The notes: generated from the sequence alone by a model not told the origin. DNA of 64,000 nt from Candidatus Fimenecus excrementigallinarum (GCA_018714805.1 DVMW01000041.1:31656-95655); one strand, 5' to 3'. Counted from the stretch's first letter, positions 49,965 through 58,460 are shown. Numbers and translations are program-made.

Positions 49965-50198
49965 ATGCAGTTGAAGGACGCACGGGTGGGCGACGTCTGT
50001 ACGGTACAGACCATTGACCTGCCCTTTGAAACAAAGCGCCGCCTGGAGGCGCTGGGCATGACCACGGGCACGCCCGTTCAGGTCATAAACCGCAAGGGCC
50101 GCGGCATTTTGATTATCCGGCTGCGCGGCACGCGCTTTGCGCTGGGTTACAACATCACGCGGAACATCGGCGTGCGGGAGGCGGCGTCCCATGCGTAA
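49965..50198 (+). CDS. feoA: Ferrous iron transport protein A
   Basis: 77 aa SH3-like protein. Family start MQLKDARVGDVCTVQTID, then RRLEALGMTTGTPVQVINRKG and the C-terminal RLRGTRFALGYNIT strand pair. FeoA binds FeoB at the membrane and is needed for Fe2+ uptake. GGAGGGG before the ATG; overlaps feoB by eight bases. No clear Fur box was seen upstream. Confidence 0.95.
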   Translation: MQLKDARVGDVCTVQTIDLPFETKRRLEALGMTTGTPVQVINRKGRGILIIRLRGTRFALGYNITRNIGVREAASHA

Positions 50199-52233
50199 TG
50201 AAATGACCATCGGCTTTATCGGCAACCCGAACTGCGGCAAGACCACGCTGTTCAACGCCTATACCGGCGCGAACCTCAAGGTTGCGAACTGGCCGGGCGT
50301 CACGGTGGAAAAGGTTGAGGGCGCCATTTCCGACCACGGCGAGACGATTCACCTGGTCGATTTGCCCGGCACCTACAGCCTGACCTCCTACACCATGGAG
50401 GAGACCGTTTCGCGCCGCTTTATTTTAAGCGACGAGGTGGACGTCATCATCAACGTCGCCGACGCGTCCGCCCTGGAGCGCAGCCTGTATCTGACCTTGC
50501 AGCTTCTGGAGCTTGGCAAGCCCGTGGTGCTCGCGCTCAACATGATGGACATCGTGGAAAAGCGCGGCATGGAAATTGACCTGCACCGTCTGCCGGAGAT
50601 GCTGGGCATCCCGGTTATCCCCGTTTCCGCGCGCAAGCGCCGCGGCTTGGACGCGCTGCTGCACGCCGCCGTCCACCACAAGGACAGCGCCGCGCCCGAC
50701 CGGCTCATTCACGAGCACAAAACCGCCTCGCACCACGCGCACGACCACCACGCGGAATACGCGATGGTCTATTCCGACAAGCTCGAGGACAAGATTGACT
50801 GGCTTATCCCCGCGCTGCGCGAGCGGTACCCGAGCCTGCAAAATTACCGCTGGCACGCCATAAAGCTTTTGGAGGGCGACCGGGAGATTACGGAAAAATA
50901 TCCGGTTGACCTGCCCGCCGTGCTCGACCGCAGCTATGAGTCGGACATCATCAACGAAAAGTATGATTTTATTGACGAAATCATGGACGAGGTGCTTTTG
51001 CACCGCCAGCGGCAGGACAAGCTCACCGACCGCGCCGACCGGGTGCTGACAAGCAAGGTCTGGGGCATCCCGGTGTTTTTGGCGGTGATGGCGGTCGTCT
51101 TTTTCCTGACGTTTACCGTCGGCGACTTTGTCAAGGGCTATTTTGAGCTCGCCGTCGGCTGGCTGTCCGATTTGGCCGTGACGGGGCTTGCCGCCGCCGG
51201 CGCCGGGGAGATGCTCACGTCGCTGGTTGTGGACGGCGTTATCGCGGGTGTCGGGACGATTATCACCTTTTTGCCGAACATCCTCATCCTGTTTTTGTGC
51301 CTGGCGCTTTTGGAGGACAGCGGCTACATGGCGCGCGTCGCCTACGTCATGGAGGGCGTCATGAGCCGGCTCGGCCTTTCGGGCAAGGCGTTTATCCCGA
51401 TGCTTCTGGGCTTCGGGTGCACCGTCCCCGCCATTATGGCGTCGCGCGCGCTCGAAAGCCGGCGCGACCGGCTGAAGGTCATGCTCGTCACGCCGTTTAT
51501 GAGCTGCAACGCGCGGCTGACCATCTACATTTTGTTCGCGGAAATGTTTTTCGGCGACAACGCCATGCTCGTCGCCTATTCCATGTACCTCATCGGCATC
51601 CTCGTCGCCATTCTCGTGTCGGCCGTTCTCCACCTGCTCGACCGCAAAAAGAGCGTCAACTACCTGCTCATTGAGCTGCCCGAATACAAGGCGCCCGACG
51701 GGCGAACCGTCGGCATCTACGTCTGGGAAAAGGTCAAGGATTACCTGGAAAAGGCCGGCACGACCATTTTTCTTGCGACGCTGATTGTCTGGGCGCTGCT
51801 GAATTTCGGCGCGCAGGGCTTTGTGACCGATATGTCGCAGAGCTTCGGCGCGACGGTCGGCAAATGGCTCGTGCCCGTGTTCGTGCCGATTGGCCTCGGC
51901 TTCTGGCAGATTGCCGTGGCGCTTATCGCGGGGATTTCCGCGAAAGAGGTCGTCGTCTCGAGCTGCGCGGTGCTGTTCGGGATTGTCAACGCCAGCTCCC
52001 CCGCGGGGATGTCGGCGTTTTCCGACGCGCTCGGCGCCATCGGCTTCGGCCCGCTCAACGCCTTCTGCCTGATGGTGTTCTGCCTGCTGTACATCCCCTG
52101 CGCGGCGGCGCTCGCGACCATCCGCAAGGAATCGAACAGCTGGGGCTTCATGGGGCTTGCCGCGCTCTTTCAGCTCGCGGTGGCGTGGGTCGTCACCTTC
52201 GTCGTGTACCGCGTGGGCCTGCTGGTCGTGTAA
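50191..52233 (+). CDS. feoB: Ferrous iron transport protein B
   Basis: 680 aa. N-terminal G protein: G1 GNPNCGKT (11-18), G3 DLPG, G4 NMMD, G5 SARK; GDI helical domain to about residue 270; then eight membrane segments with the paired Gate motifs, including LLGFGCTVPAIMASR and CNARLTIYILFA with conserved Cys. An odd His-rich stretch at residues 162-188 (nine His) separates G domain and GDI. Start at 50191 overlapping feoA. Imports Fe2+ under anaerobic conditions. Confidence 0.97.
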   Translation: MRNEMTIGFIGNPNCGKTTLFNAYTGANLKVANWPGVTVEKVEGAISDHGETIHLVDLPGTYSLTSYTMEETVSRRFILSDEVDVIINVADASALERSLYLTLQLLELGKPVVLALNMMDIVEKRGMEIDLHRLPEMLGIPVIPVSARKRRGLDALLHAAVHHKDSAAPDRLIHEHKTASHHAHDHHAEYAMVYSDKLEDKIDWLIPALRERYPSLQNYRWHAIKLLEGDREITEKYPVDLPAVLDRSYESDIINEKYDFIDEIMDEVLLHRQRQDKLTDRADRVLTSKVWGIPVFLAVMAVVFFLTFTVGDFVKGYFELAVGWLSDLAVTGLAAAGAGEMLTSLVVDGVIAGVGTIITFLPNILILFLCLALLEDSGYMARVAYVMEGVMSRLGLSGKAFIPMLLGFGCTVPAIMASRALESRRDRLKVMLVTPFMSCNARLTIYILFAEMFFGDNAMLVAYSMYLIGILVAILVSAVLHLLDRKKSVNYLLIELPEYKAPDGRTVGIYVWEKVKDYLEKAGTTIFLATLIVWALLNFGAQGFVTDMSQSFGATVGKWLVPVFVPIGLGFWQIAVALIAGISAKEVVVSSCAVLFGIVNASSPAGMSAFSDALGAIGFGPLNAFCLMVFCLLYIPCAAALATIRKESNSWGFMGLAALFQLAVAWVVTFVVYRVGLLVV

Positions 52234-52244
52234 GGAGGGCGGCG

Positions 52245-52415
52245 ATGAAAGTGTTCCTTATCGCGCTGCTCCTCGCGGCGCTTCTTGCCTACACCGTCTG
52301 GGCCGTTTGCCGCGTGGTAAAACGGCGCAGGAAAACGCGCTGCGCGGCCTGTCCCTTTGCCGCGTCCGGCTGCGCGGGAAATAAGACACCCGCCACTACG
52401 CGTTCTAGCATCTAG
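52245..52415 (+). CDS. FeoB-associated Cys-rich membrane protein
   Basis: 56 aa. One membrane segment (residues 3-22), basic stretch VVKRRRK, then C33-x2-C36-x6-C43 (CAACPFAASGC), the pattern of FeoB-associated Cys-rich proteins often found after feoB. GGAGG before the ATG, 11 bases after feoB. The last codons and the stop fall inside a heptamer repeat (TCTAGCA), so the C-terminus may vary between strains. Confidence 0.88.
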   Translation: MKVFLIALLLAALLAYTVWAVCRVVKRRRKTRCAACPFAASGCAGNKTPATTRSSI

Positions 52416-52438
52416 CATCTAGCGTCTAACATCTAATA
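52404..52438. repeat. Tandem heptamer repeat TCTAGCA (five units)
   Basis: TCTAGCA, TCTAGCA, TCTAGCG, TCTAACA, TCTAATA in succession, the later units degenerate. Covers the final codons and stop (TAG at 52413-52415) of the Cys-rich gene and the gap before the htpG terminator. Confidence 0.9.
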
Positions 52439-52445
52439 AAGACAC

Positions 52446-52479
52446 AAAAAAAGCGCACCGCAAAGCACGGTGCGCTTTT
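52446..52479. terminator. Bidirectional terminator between the feo genes and htpG
   Basis: AAAAGCGCACCG-N7-CGGTGCGCTTTT stem with T-runs on both strands. Confidence 0.9.
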
Positions 52480-52496
52480 GGTTTGGGTTTGGATTT

Positions 52497-54386
52497 TTAC
52501 TGCATCAGCTTGCAGACCGCTTCGGAGAAGGCGACGGGGTCGTCGACGGACAGGCCCTCCAGCAGGCACGCCTGGTCGTAGAGGAGCTTGGCGTATTCCC
52601 CGACCTTTTGTGTGTCGCCCGCCTCGAACGCCGCCGTAAGCGCCGCGTACACGGGGTGTTCGCCGTTGAGCTCGAGCACGCGCTCGGCCTTCGGCGCGTT
52701 TTCGGCGTTGGGCATGGCGGCAAGCACCTTTTCCATTTCGATGGACATCGCGCCCTTGCTCGACAGGCACACCGGGTGCGTTTTTAAGCGGGTCGAGAGC
52801 TTTACCTCGCCGACCTTGCCGTCGAGCGCCTTTTGCATGGCTTCAAAGAGGGGCTTGCCGGCTTCGGCCTTTTCCTCGTGTTCCTTTTTCTCCGATTCGC
52901 TTTCCAGCCCCAGGTCGCCCCCGGAAATGGAGCGGAATTCCTTTTCGCCGTGCGCATGGAGAATCTGCATCAAAAATTCGTCCACGTCGTCGGTCAAAAA
53001 CAGGATGTCGTACCCGTGGTCGCGCACCGTTTCCGCCTGCGGCAGCATATGGAGCTTTTCGACGCTTTCGCCCGCGGCGTAATAGATGTATTTCTGCCCT
53101 TCCGGCATCGCGCCGCAATATTCCTGCAGCGTGCAGAGCTTCGAATCGGACGCGCGCGTAAAGAGCAGCAGGTCCTCGAGCAGCTCGCGCTCGCCGCCGA
53201 AGGTCGAATACAGCGCGTATTTGAGCTGCAGGCCGAACGACTTCCAGAACAGCTCGTACTTGTCGCGGTCCTTTTCGAGCATATCGGCAAGCTCTTTTTT
53301 GATTTTCTTTTCGAGCGCCCGGGCAATGACCTTGAGCTGGTGGTCCTGCTGGAGCATTTCGCGCGAGATGTTCAGCGACAAGTCCTCGGAATCGACGACG
53401 CCCTTGACGAAGCTGAAGCAGTCGGGCAGCAATTCGGCGCACTTGTCCATGATTTTCACGCCGCTCGAATACAGCGCCAGACCCTTTTCATAGGTCTTGG
53501 AGTAGTAGTTGTAATCCGCCTTTTCGGGGATGAACAGCAGCGCCTGGTAGCTCGTCGTGCCCTCCGCCTTCTGGTGGATGACGCGCAGGGGCTTGTCGTA
53601 GGCGTGGAAGCGCTCCTGATAAAACTTTTCGTAATCCGCTTCGGCAATCTCGCTTTTCGCCTTTTTCCAAAGCGGAACCATGCTGTTGACGGTCTCGACC
53701 TCGGTGTAGGTCTCGTACTCGTCCTCGCTGCCCTCTTTTTTGCGCGAATGCTCGAGCGCCATGCGGATGGGGTAGCGGATATAGTCGGAATATTTTTTGA
53801 CAAGCGCTTCTACGCGGCAGCTTTCCAAAAATTCGTCGTAATCCGTCTCCGGCGTGCTTTCGCGGATGTGCAGAATGACGTCCGTGCCCGCCGCGCCGCG
53901 TTCGGCGTCGGAAATCGTATAGCCGTCCGCGCCCGCCGACTGCCAGCGGTGCGCCTGCGCCTCGCCGTAGGCGCGCGAAACGACCTCGACGCGGTCGGCA
54001 ACCATGAACGCCGCATAAAAGCCCACGCCGAACTGCCCGATGATGTCCACGTCGCTTTTTGCGGTCTCGTTTTCCTCCGAAAACTGCCGCGAACCGCTTT
54101 TCGCAATGGTGCCGAGGTTCTTGTCGAGCTCCTCCTCGGTCATGCCGACGCCGTTGTCGGACACCGTAAGCAGACGCTTTTCTTTGTCAATGGACAGGTC
54201 GATGCGGAAGTCGTCGCGGCCGAGCGCCACGCCGTCGTCCGTCAGCGAGCGAAAATACAGCTTGTCTATGGCGTCGCTCGCATTGGAGATAAGCTCGCGC
54301 AGGAAAATTTCCCGGTTCGTGTAAATGGAATGAATCATGAGGTCCAGCATCCGCTTGGACTCGGTCTTGAACTGCTTTTTTGCCAT
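52497..54386 (-). CDS. htpG: HSP90 chaperone HtpG
   Basis: 629 aa. N-terminal GHKL ATPase (LRELISNASDAIDKL, SDNGVGM, IGQFGVGFYAAFMVA), middle domain with the catalytic Arg loop, C-terminal dimerisation domain. All three domains are complete. Dimer that remodels client proteins in the cytosol. Start at 54386 gives MAKKQFKTESKRML. Monocistronic; the leader carries a perfect CIRCE element, so HrcA should repress it, unlike Bacillus htpG. Confidence 0.98.
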   Translation of the reverse strand: MAKKQFKTESKRMLDLMIHSIYTNREIFLRELISNASDAIDKLYFRSLTDDGVALGRDDFRIDLSIDKEKRLLTVSDNGVGMTEEELDKNLGTIAKSGSRQFSEENETAKSDVDIIGQFGVGFYAAFMVADRVEVVSRAYGEAQAHRWQSAGADGYTISDAERGAAGTDVILHIRESTPETDYDEFLESCRVEALVKKYSDYIRYPIRMALEHSRKKEGSEDEYETYTEVETVNSMVPLWKKAKSEIAEADYEKFYQERFHAYDKPLRVIHQKAEGTTSYQALLFIPEKADYNYYSKTYEKGLALYSSGVKIMDKCAELLPDCFSFVKGVVDSEDLSLNISREMLQQDHQLKVIARALEKKIKKELADMLEKDRDKYELFWKSFGLQLKYALYSTFGGERELLEDLLLFTRASDSKLCTLQEYCGAMPEGQKYIYYAAGESVEKLHMLPQAETVRDHGYDILFLTDDVDEFLMQILHAHGEKEFRSISGGDLGLESESEKKEHEEKAEAGKPLFEAMQKALDGKVGEVKLSTRLKTHPVCLSSKGAMSIEMEKVLAAMPNAENAPKAERVLELNGEHPVYAALTAAFEAGDTQKVGEYAKLLYDQACLLEGLSVDDPVAFSEAVCKLMQ

Positions 54387-54407
54387 GTCGCAAAGCCTCC
54401 GATAGTT

Positions 54408-54434
54408 TTAGCACTCAATGCTTTTGAGTGCTAA
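54408..54434. promoter_or_regulatory. CIRCE element (HrcA operator)
   Basis: Perfect TTAGCACTC-N9-GAGTGCTAA, 22 bases before the htpG start and just downstream of its -10 box. Confidence 0.98.
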
Positions 54435-54439
54435 TCTAT

Positions 54440-54468
54440 ACTATATACCTGTTTTCCGCATTTTGCAA
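54440..54468 (-). promoter_or_regulatory. Sigma-A promoter of htpG
   Basis: Minus-strand TTGCAA (54463-54468), 17-base spacer, TATAGT (54440-54445). The CIRCE element starts six bases downstream. Confidence 0.85.
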
Positions 54469-54510
54469 GGGAGGCGCGGCGGAAAAATTTGAATTTTCTG
54501 TAAACTTTGG

Positions 54511-54546
54511 AAAAGCCGGGCAGCCTGAAGCGGCCGTCCGGCTTTT
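54511..54546 (-). terminator. Probable terminator of the GH28-like gene
   Basis: AAAAGCCGG/CCGGCTTTT stem with an 18-base loop, 15 bases after the stop; only four T follow. Confidence 0.6.
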
Positions 54547-54561
54547 GTTCCGTCTTTTGCC

Positions 54562-56124
54562 TTATACCCGCGTGTAATTCGTCACGTCCCGCAGCAGCAC
54601 CTCCTCGCGGCGGGTGTCCGCGCGCGGCGTGACCGCAAAGCTCTCCACCGTGAGCGTGTCGGCGTACCGCGCAAACAGCCCGTAGGCGTTGAGGTTGCGC
54701 ATCCGGTTGCATTCGGGGTAGGTGTCGTCGTAGGCGGGCACAAACGGGCGGTAGTCGTAGTAGTCCTCCCCCGGCGCATAGGTGAGCGCAAAGTCGCGCA
54801 GCGTTACGTTTTGCACGGTCAGCTTTTTCGTGCCGGTCACAATCACCGGAATCTCCACGCCCTCGGCGCGGATGTTTTCGACCGTCACGTTTGCAATCGC
54901 GCCCGCGTTGTCCCGGCCGCCCTCCGAATTGCGGTTGTTGAGGCTGATGAACAGCGGGCAGGTCTCCCCGCGCATCTCTATGCCGCGCACCGTGACGTTC
55001 TCGACCCGCGCGCCGTCGGCGGACTCAATGGAAATGCCCGACACGCCGCCCGGGTAGATGTCGTCGAGGAAAAACTCGCAGCTTTCAACCAGCACGTCCG
55101 CAATGTCGAAGCTTGTTTCGGTGCCAATCTTAAACGCGTTCGTACACGACGTCACGCGGCAGTCGCGCACCGTGACGTCGCGCATCGCCTCCCCGCGCCC
55201 GAGCTCCCCGCTGTTTTTGAGCACGATGCCGTCGTCGCCCGTCGAAATAAAGCAGTGTGCAATCGTCACGTTCGACGAGCCCGCCACGTCAATGCCGTCG
55301 GTGTTGGCGACATGGCGGTTGTTGTCAATAACCAGGTCGCAAATATCCACGCCGGTACAGCCGTTGAGCTCCAGCGTCCAGGCCGCGGAATTTTCCAGCT
55401 CGAAATTGTCAACGCGCACGCCCTCGCAGCCGACGAAGCGCACAAGATTGCCGTATTTGCTCTCATGCGCAAAGCGGATGCGCCTGCGGTAGGCCTGGCG
55501 CAGCTCCCAGACCCCGAGCGTTTCGGCAAACGGCTCGGTCTGCGGCGGTTCGGCCGGCGCGAGCGAATACCACTCCCCCTCGCCGCAGAGCTTGCCGCCG
55601 CCGGTCAGGCGGATGTCCCGCGCGTTTTCGGCGTACAAAAGGCAGCCCTTGTCCATATCCGCCGCATTGCGGGAGGCCGTAAGCGCGCTGCCGCGCTCCA
55701 CAAAAAGCGTCACGCCGCTTTTGAGCGTCAGGCTGCCCGTCGTGAAGCTGCCGCCCGCAACATACACCACGCCGCCGCCGTGCGCATAGACCTCGTCTAT
55801 GGCCGTCTGCACCGCGTCGCGGTTGTTAAAGTCGTCCCGGTCGGGCACAGCGCCGCAGTCGCGGATATCCACCGTATACGCACCCTCCGGCAGAGGCTCG
55901 GCGCGCAGATAGTCGTCATAGGGGATATTCGGGTAAAAATCCCCCTCGTACACCTCCGTAAAAATATCGCCGGAGGTCACCTTGAAATCCTTTGTATACA
56001 CCCCAAAATACCAGCCGGCACCCGCCCCCGCAAGCAAAGCCGCGCAAAGCAGGCCCGCAAGTATTCTTTTCGCTCGCCGATTCGTACCGACCGCCTCCTT
56101 CCTTTTTTCCGTTGCCGGGTTCAT
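54562..56124 (-). CDS. GH28-like beta-helix protein, membrane-anchored
   Basis: 520 aa. N-terminal signal anchor (residues 20-40), then a pectate-lyase-3-type entry (DIRDCGAVPDRDDFNNRDAVQTAIDEV) and right-handed beta-helix repeats. GH28 acid motifs are present: NTDGIDV and STGDDGIVLK. The usual catalytic-His GHG segment is replaced by SCTNAFKIGTE. Probably acts on or binds pectin-like or host glycan galacturonan outside the cell; activity is uncertain. No pectin-use genes nearby. The ATG at 56124 has AAGGGG close to it, unusually tight spacing. Confidence 0.82.
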   Translation of the reverse strand: MNPATEKRKEAVGTNRRAKRILAGLLCAALLAGAGAGWYFGVYTKDFKVTSGDIFTEVYEGDFYPNIPYDDYLRAEPLPEGAYTVDIRDCGAVPDRDDFNNRDAVQTAIDEVYAHGGGVVYVAGGSFTTGSLTLKSGVTLFVERGSALTASRNAADMDKGCLLYAENARDIRLTGGGKLCGEGEWYSLAPAEPPQTEPFAETLGVWELRQAYRRRIRFAHESKYGNLVRFVGCEGVRVDNFELENSAAWTLELNGCTGVDICDLVIDNNRHVANTDGIDVAGSSNVTIAHCFISTGDDGIVLKNSGELGRGEAMRDVTVRDCRVTSCTNAFKIGTETSFDIADVLVESCEFFLDDIYPGGVSGISIESADGARVENVTVRGIEMRGETCPLFISLNNRNSEGGRDNAGAIANVTVENIRAEGVEIPVIVTGTKKLTVQNVTLRDFALTYAPGEDYYDYRPFVPAYDDTYPECNRMRNLNAYGLFARYADTLTVESFAVTPRADTRREEVLLRDVTNYTRV

Positions 56125-56209
56125 CCCCTTAACAATACCATGCTCTGCAAAGCTTGTAAACCGGAATGTGGCGATTTTGTAAACAATTCGGGCTGCCCGC
56201 GGATTTTAT

Positions 56210-56238
56210 TTGAAATGCGCGGCGGTTCGTGATATGAT
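56210..56238 (+). promoter_or_regulatory. Promoter of the zinc-ribbon/TPR-like membrane protein gene
   Basis: TTGAAA (56210-56215), 17-base spacer, TATGAT (56233-56238), 30 bases before the TTG start. Confidence 0.8.
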
Positions 56239-56268
56239 AGAACGGTATTGAAGCAAGGAGGGATTGCC

Positions 56269-57768
56269 TTGGACGAAACCAAAAAGACCGGCGGCGCACC
56301 GCAGCCGGAAGGGGCGGACAGCGCCCCCGCGCAGCCGGAAGGGACGCCGGACACGGCCAAAGCGGACGGCGCGCAGGCGCTGCACGACGAGCTGGAGGAC
56401 CTTGCCCGGGTCTTTCAGGAGGAGCTCGACCGCGCAAAGGAGCAGGCGGCAAAGGCGCAGGAGGAAGAGGCCGGAATGCTTATCCAGTCGCTCGACGACC
56501 TGCCCGACCGGCCGCAAGCGCCGGACGAGGAAGCCGACGCCGCCGAAGAAAAGCCGCTTTGCGCCTGCTGCGGCGAGCACCCCGCCGGGACCAAAAAGGA
56601 CCCGGATTCGCCGTACTGCCCGGCCTGCGACGAGGGCCTGCGGCACTATCCCTTTGATTTCCTGAACATCCTGCTCGCGCTTGTGCTCGCGGCGTTCGTG
56701 TTTTACGGCGGGTACCGGTTCGCGGACCATACCGAGGTCTTCACCAAGGCTGCGCAGGCCGACCGGCACGCGCAGCAAAACGAGCTGTTTTCCGCCGCCG
56801 ACGCCTATATGGAGGCGCAGACCGCTCTGGACGACAGCCGCATCGGCGGCGAGCTGGTCGCCAAGCGCGCCATCTTGACGACCTACAAGCTCGGCTATAT
56901 GTCGAACGTCCTGGATTTTGCCGAAAACCTGCGCAGCTGGGAGCTGCAGCTGCCGCACCTGCGCGCCGCGAAAACCGCGATTGACCGCGCCGAGCAGTTT
57001 TTGGTAAGCGGAGACGCGGCCATGGAAATTTTGTCGCCCTATATGTCGGCCGCGGCGGCAGACATCCCGTATGACGACGTGTTCGCGCAGCTTGAGGCGC
57101 TGAAAACCGCCGAGCCCGCGGCGCCCGAGGCGCTCGAAAACGGCTATGTGCCGCAGTTTACGGGCTACAACGCCGGCATGATTACGTTTTATGAATATTA
57201 CCTTGCGCTCATTTCGAACCAGCCGCTCGAGACGCAGCTGGCGCTCGTCGAGCAGATTCGGGAGCTGGAGCCGGAGGAGACGTGGATTTACGCCACGCTG
57301 CTCGGGGAGCTGTACGCCAAAACCGGGCGCGACGTGGAGCCCATCTGCACGCTGATGCAGGAGACCAACGCCGAGGACGACACCCCCGCGCTGCTGCGCG
57401 TCATTGCGCTGCGCACGGCCGGCCGATATGACGAAGCCGTCGCCGCGGCAGACGACGCGATTGCGGCGGAAAACGAATACGCAAGCGAGCTGTACCGGCA
57501 GATTGGCATCTGTTACCTTTTGCAGGGCGACTACGCCAAGGCCTACGAGCAGGTCAACGAGGGCTTCCAGTCGACGAACCCCTCGGTCCAGCTGGTCAAC
57601 ACCCTCGCGCTGTGCGCGGCCGCAGCCGGGGAAACCGACGCCTACAACGAAGCGGTTGAAATGCTGGAGGGCAGCGGCTACGCCGTCTCCGCGGACGTGA
57701 CCGATTACCGCGCGGGCGCCGTGACGCTGGAGAGCATCTTTACGGAAGGGGATTTGGACGTCACATGA
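56269..57768 (+). CDS. Zinc-ribbon, single-pass membrane protein with helical repeats
   Basis: 499 aa. Order: Pro/Ala-rich disordered N-terminus (1-35), coiled coil (about 38-70), zinc ribbon CACCGEHPAG...YCPACDEG (about 98-125), one membrane segment (about 134-152), then a long extracytoplasmic part of paired helices resembling TPRs (QTALDDSRIGGELVAKRAI, QIGICYLLQGDYAKAYEQVNEGF). TTG start at 56269 is seven bases after AGGAGG; the upstream TTG at 56248 lacks one. Coupled to the next membrane-protein gene by ATGA. Function unknown; a scaffold role is plausible. Confidence 0.78.
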   Translation: MDETKKTGGAPQPEGADSAPAQPEGTPDTAKADGAQALHDELEDLARVFQEELDRAKEQAAKAQEEEAGMLIQSLDDLPDRPQAPDEEADAAEEKPLCACCGEHPAGTKKDPDSPYCPACDEGLRHYPFDFLNILLALVLAAFVFYGGYRFADHTEVFTKAAQADRHAQQNELFSAADAYMEAQTALDDSRIGGELVAKRAILTTYKLGYMSNVLDFAENLRSWELQLPHLRAAKTAIDRAEQFLVSGDAAMEILSPYMSAAAADIPYDDVFAQLEALKTAEPAAPEALENGYVPQFTGYNAGMITFYEYYLALISNQPLETQLALVEQIRELEPEETWIYATLLGELYAKTGRDVEPICTLMQETNAEDDTPALLRVIALRTAGRYDEAVAAADDAIAAENEYASELYRQIGICYLLQGDYAKAYEQVNEGFQSTNPSVQLVNTLALCAAAAGETDAYNEAVEMLEGSGYAVSADVTDYRAGAVTLESIFTEGDLDVT

Positions 57769-58343
57769 AAATCATCTACCTGATTGTCAAATACCTGACG
57801 CTGCCCGGCACGTTTTTGCAGGCGTTTTTCGAGCACCTGACCTGCCGCGCTTACGAAGTGCTTGTGGAGGACGGGCGGTACCTGCGCGCCAACGAAATGT
57901 GCGGGCACATCCAGCACGAGCTTGTGCGCAAGCGCGCGGTCTCCTTCGGGCTCTGCTTTTTCCCGTTCCTGTTTAACCTGCTGGTCGGCCTGGTGCTGAC
58001 GGCGGCGGGCGCCGTGCCCGTCCTGTACCTCGGTGAGTGGTTCACCGCCGGCGGGTCGGTTCACTTGCTCAACTTCCTGTTTTTGTGGGTGGGCGTTTCG
58101 GCGCTGACAAACCTGTTCCCGCAGACCGAGGACGCGCTCACGCTCAAGGCTCTGCTGTACGGGAAAGGAACGCGGCCGAACCTCTTTCTGCGCATTCTCG
58201 CCTCCCCGCTGTTCGCGGTGCTGTACGCCGGGTCGTACCTGCAAAAATGGGGCGTCACGCTGCTGACCTCCGCCGCGTTCGCCTGTCTGTACCCCTACCT
58301 CCTCTCCACCTTCCTGCCGCAGCTTTACAACGCCGTGCGGTAA
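57765..58343 (+). CDS. Multi-pass membrane protein of unknown function
   Basis: 192 aa with about four hydrophobic segments. The N-terminal half has FFEHLTCRAYEVLVEDGRYLRANEMCGHIQHELVRKRA, with several His/Glu/Cys that could bind metal, but no HEXXH. Overlaps the preceding gene by four bases (ATGA), so the two probably form a complex. I do not recognise the family with confidence. Confidence 0.75.
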   Translation: MKIIYLIVKYLTLPGTFLQAFFEHLTCRAYEVLVEDGRYLRANEMCGHIQHELVRKRAVSFGLCFFPFLFNLLVGLVLTAAGAVPVLYLGEWFTAGGSVHLLNFLFLWVGVSALTNLFPQTEDALTLKALLYGKGTRPNLFLRILASPLFAVLYAGSYLQKWGVTLLTSAAFACLYPYLLSTFLPQLYNAVR

Positions 58344-58410
58344 AAACCGCCCGCCGTATTTTGCTAAAAAGCGGCGGCGGGCACAAAGCGACGCACCCTC
58401 TTGAAACGAC

Positions 58411-58455
58411 ACAATACCCCGCGCGTTCCGGTTGACATCCCGCGCGGGGTATTGT
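58411..58455. promoter_or_regulatory. Perfect 15-base inverted repeat enclosing the purA -35 box
   Basis: Arms ACAATACCCCGCGCG (58411-58425) and its exact complement (58441-58455), 15-base loop. The -35 box lies in the loop and the -10 box starts at the right arm's last base. The T-rich ATATTTTTT that follows lets the hairpin also serve as a terminator for the upstream genes. Confidence 0.85.
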
Positions 58456-58460
58456 ATAAT
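58432..58460 (+). promoter_or_regulatory. Sigma-A promoter of purA
   Basis: Consensus TTGACA (58432-58437), 17-base spacer, TATAAT (58455-58460), about 60 bases before the purA Shine-Dalgarno region. Confidence 0.95.

Noticed and set aside
50425..51633. A 402-codon minus-strand frame opposite feoB
   Set aside because: Shadow frame; His/Arg/Gln-rich and without domain motifs.
52833..54434. A 533-codon plus-strand frame opposite htpG
   Set aside because: Exact antisense of a highly conserved chaperone gene and runs through its CIRCE element.
58345..58382. GC-rich inverted repeat after the membrane-protein gene as a separate terminator
   Set aside because: The CCGCCCGCCG/CGGCGGCGGG arms are not followed by a T-run; the purA-promoter hairpin just downstream is the better terminator.
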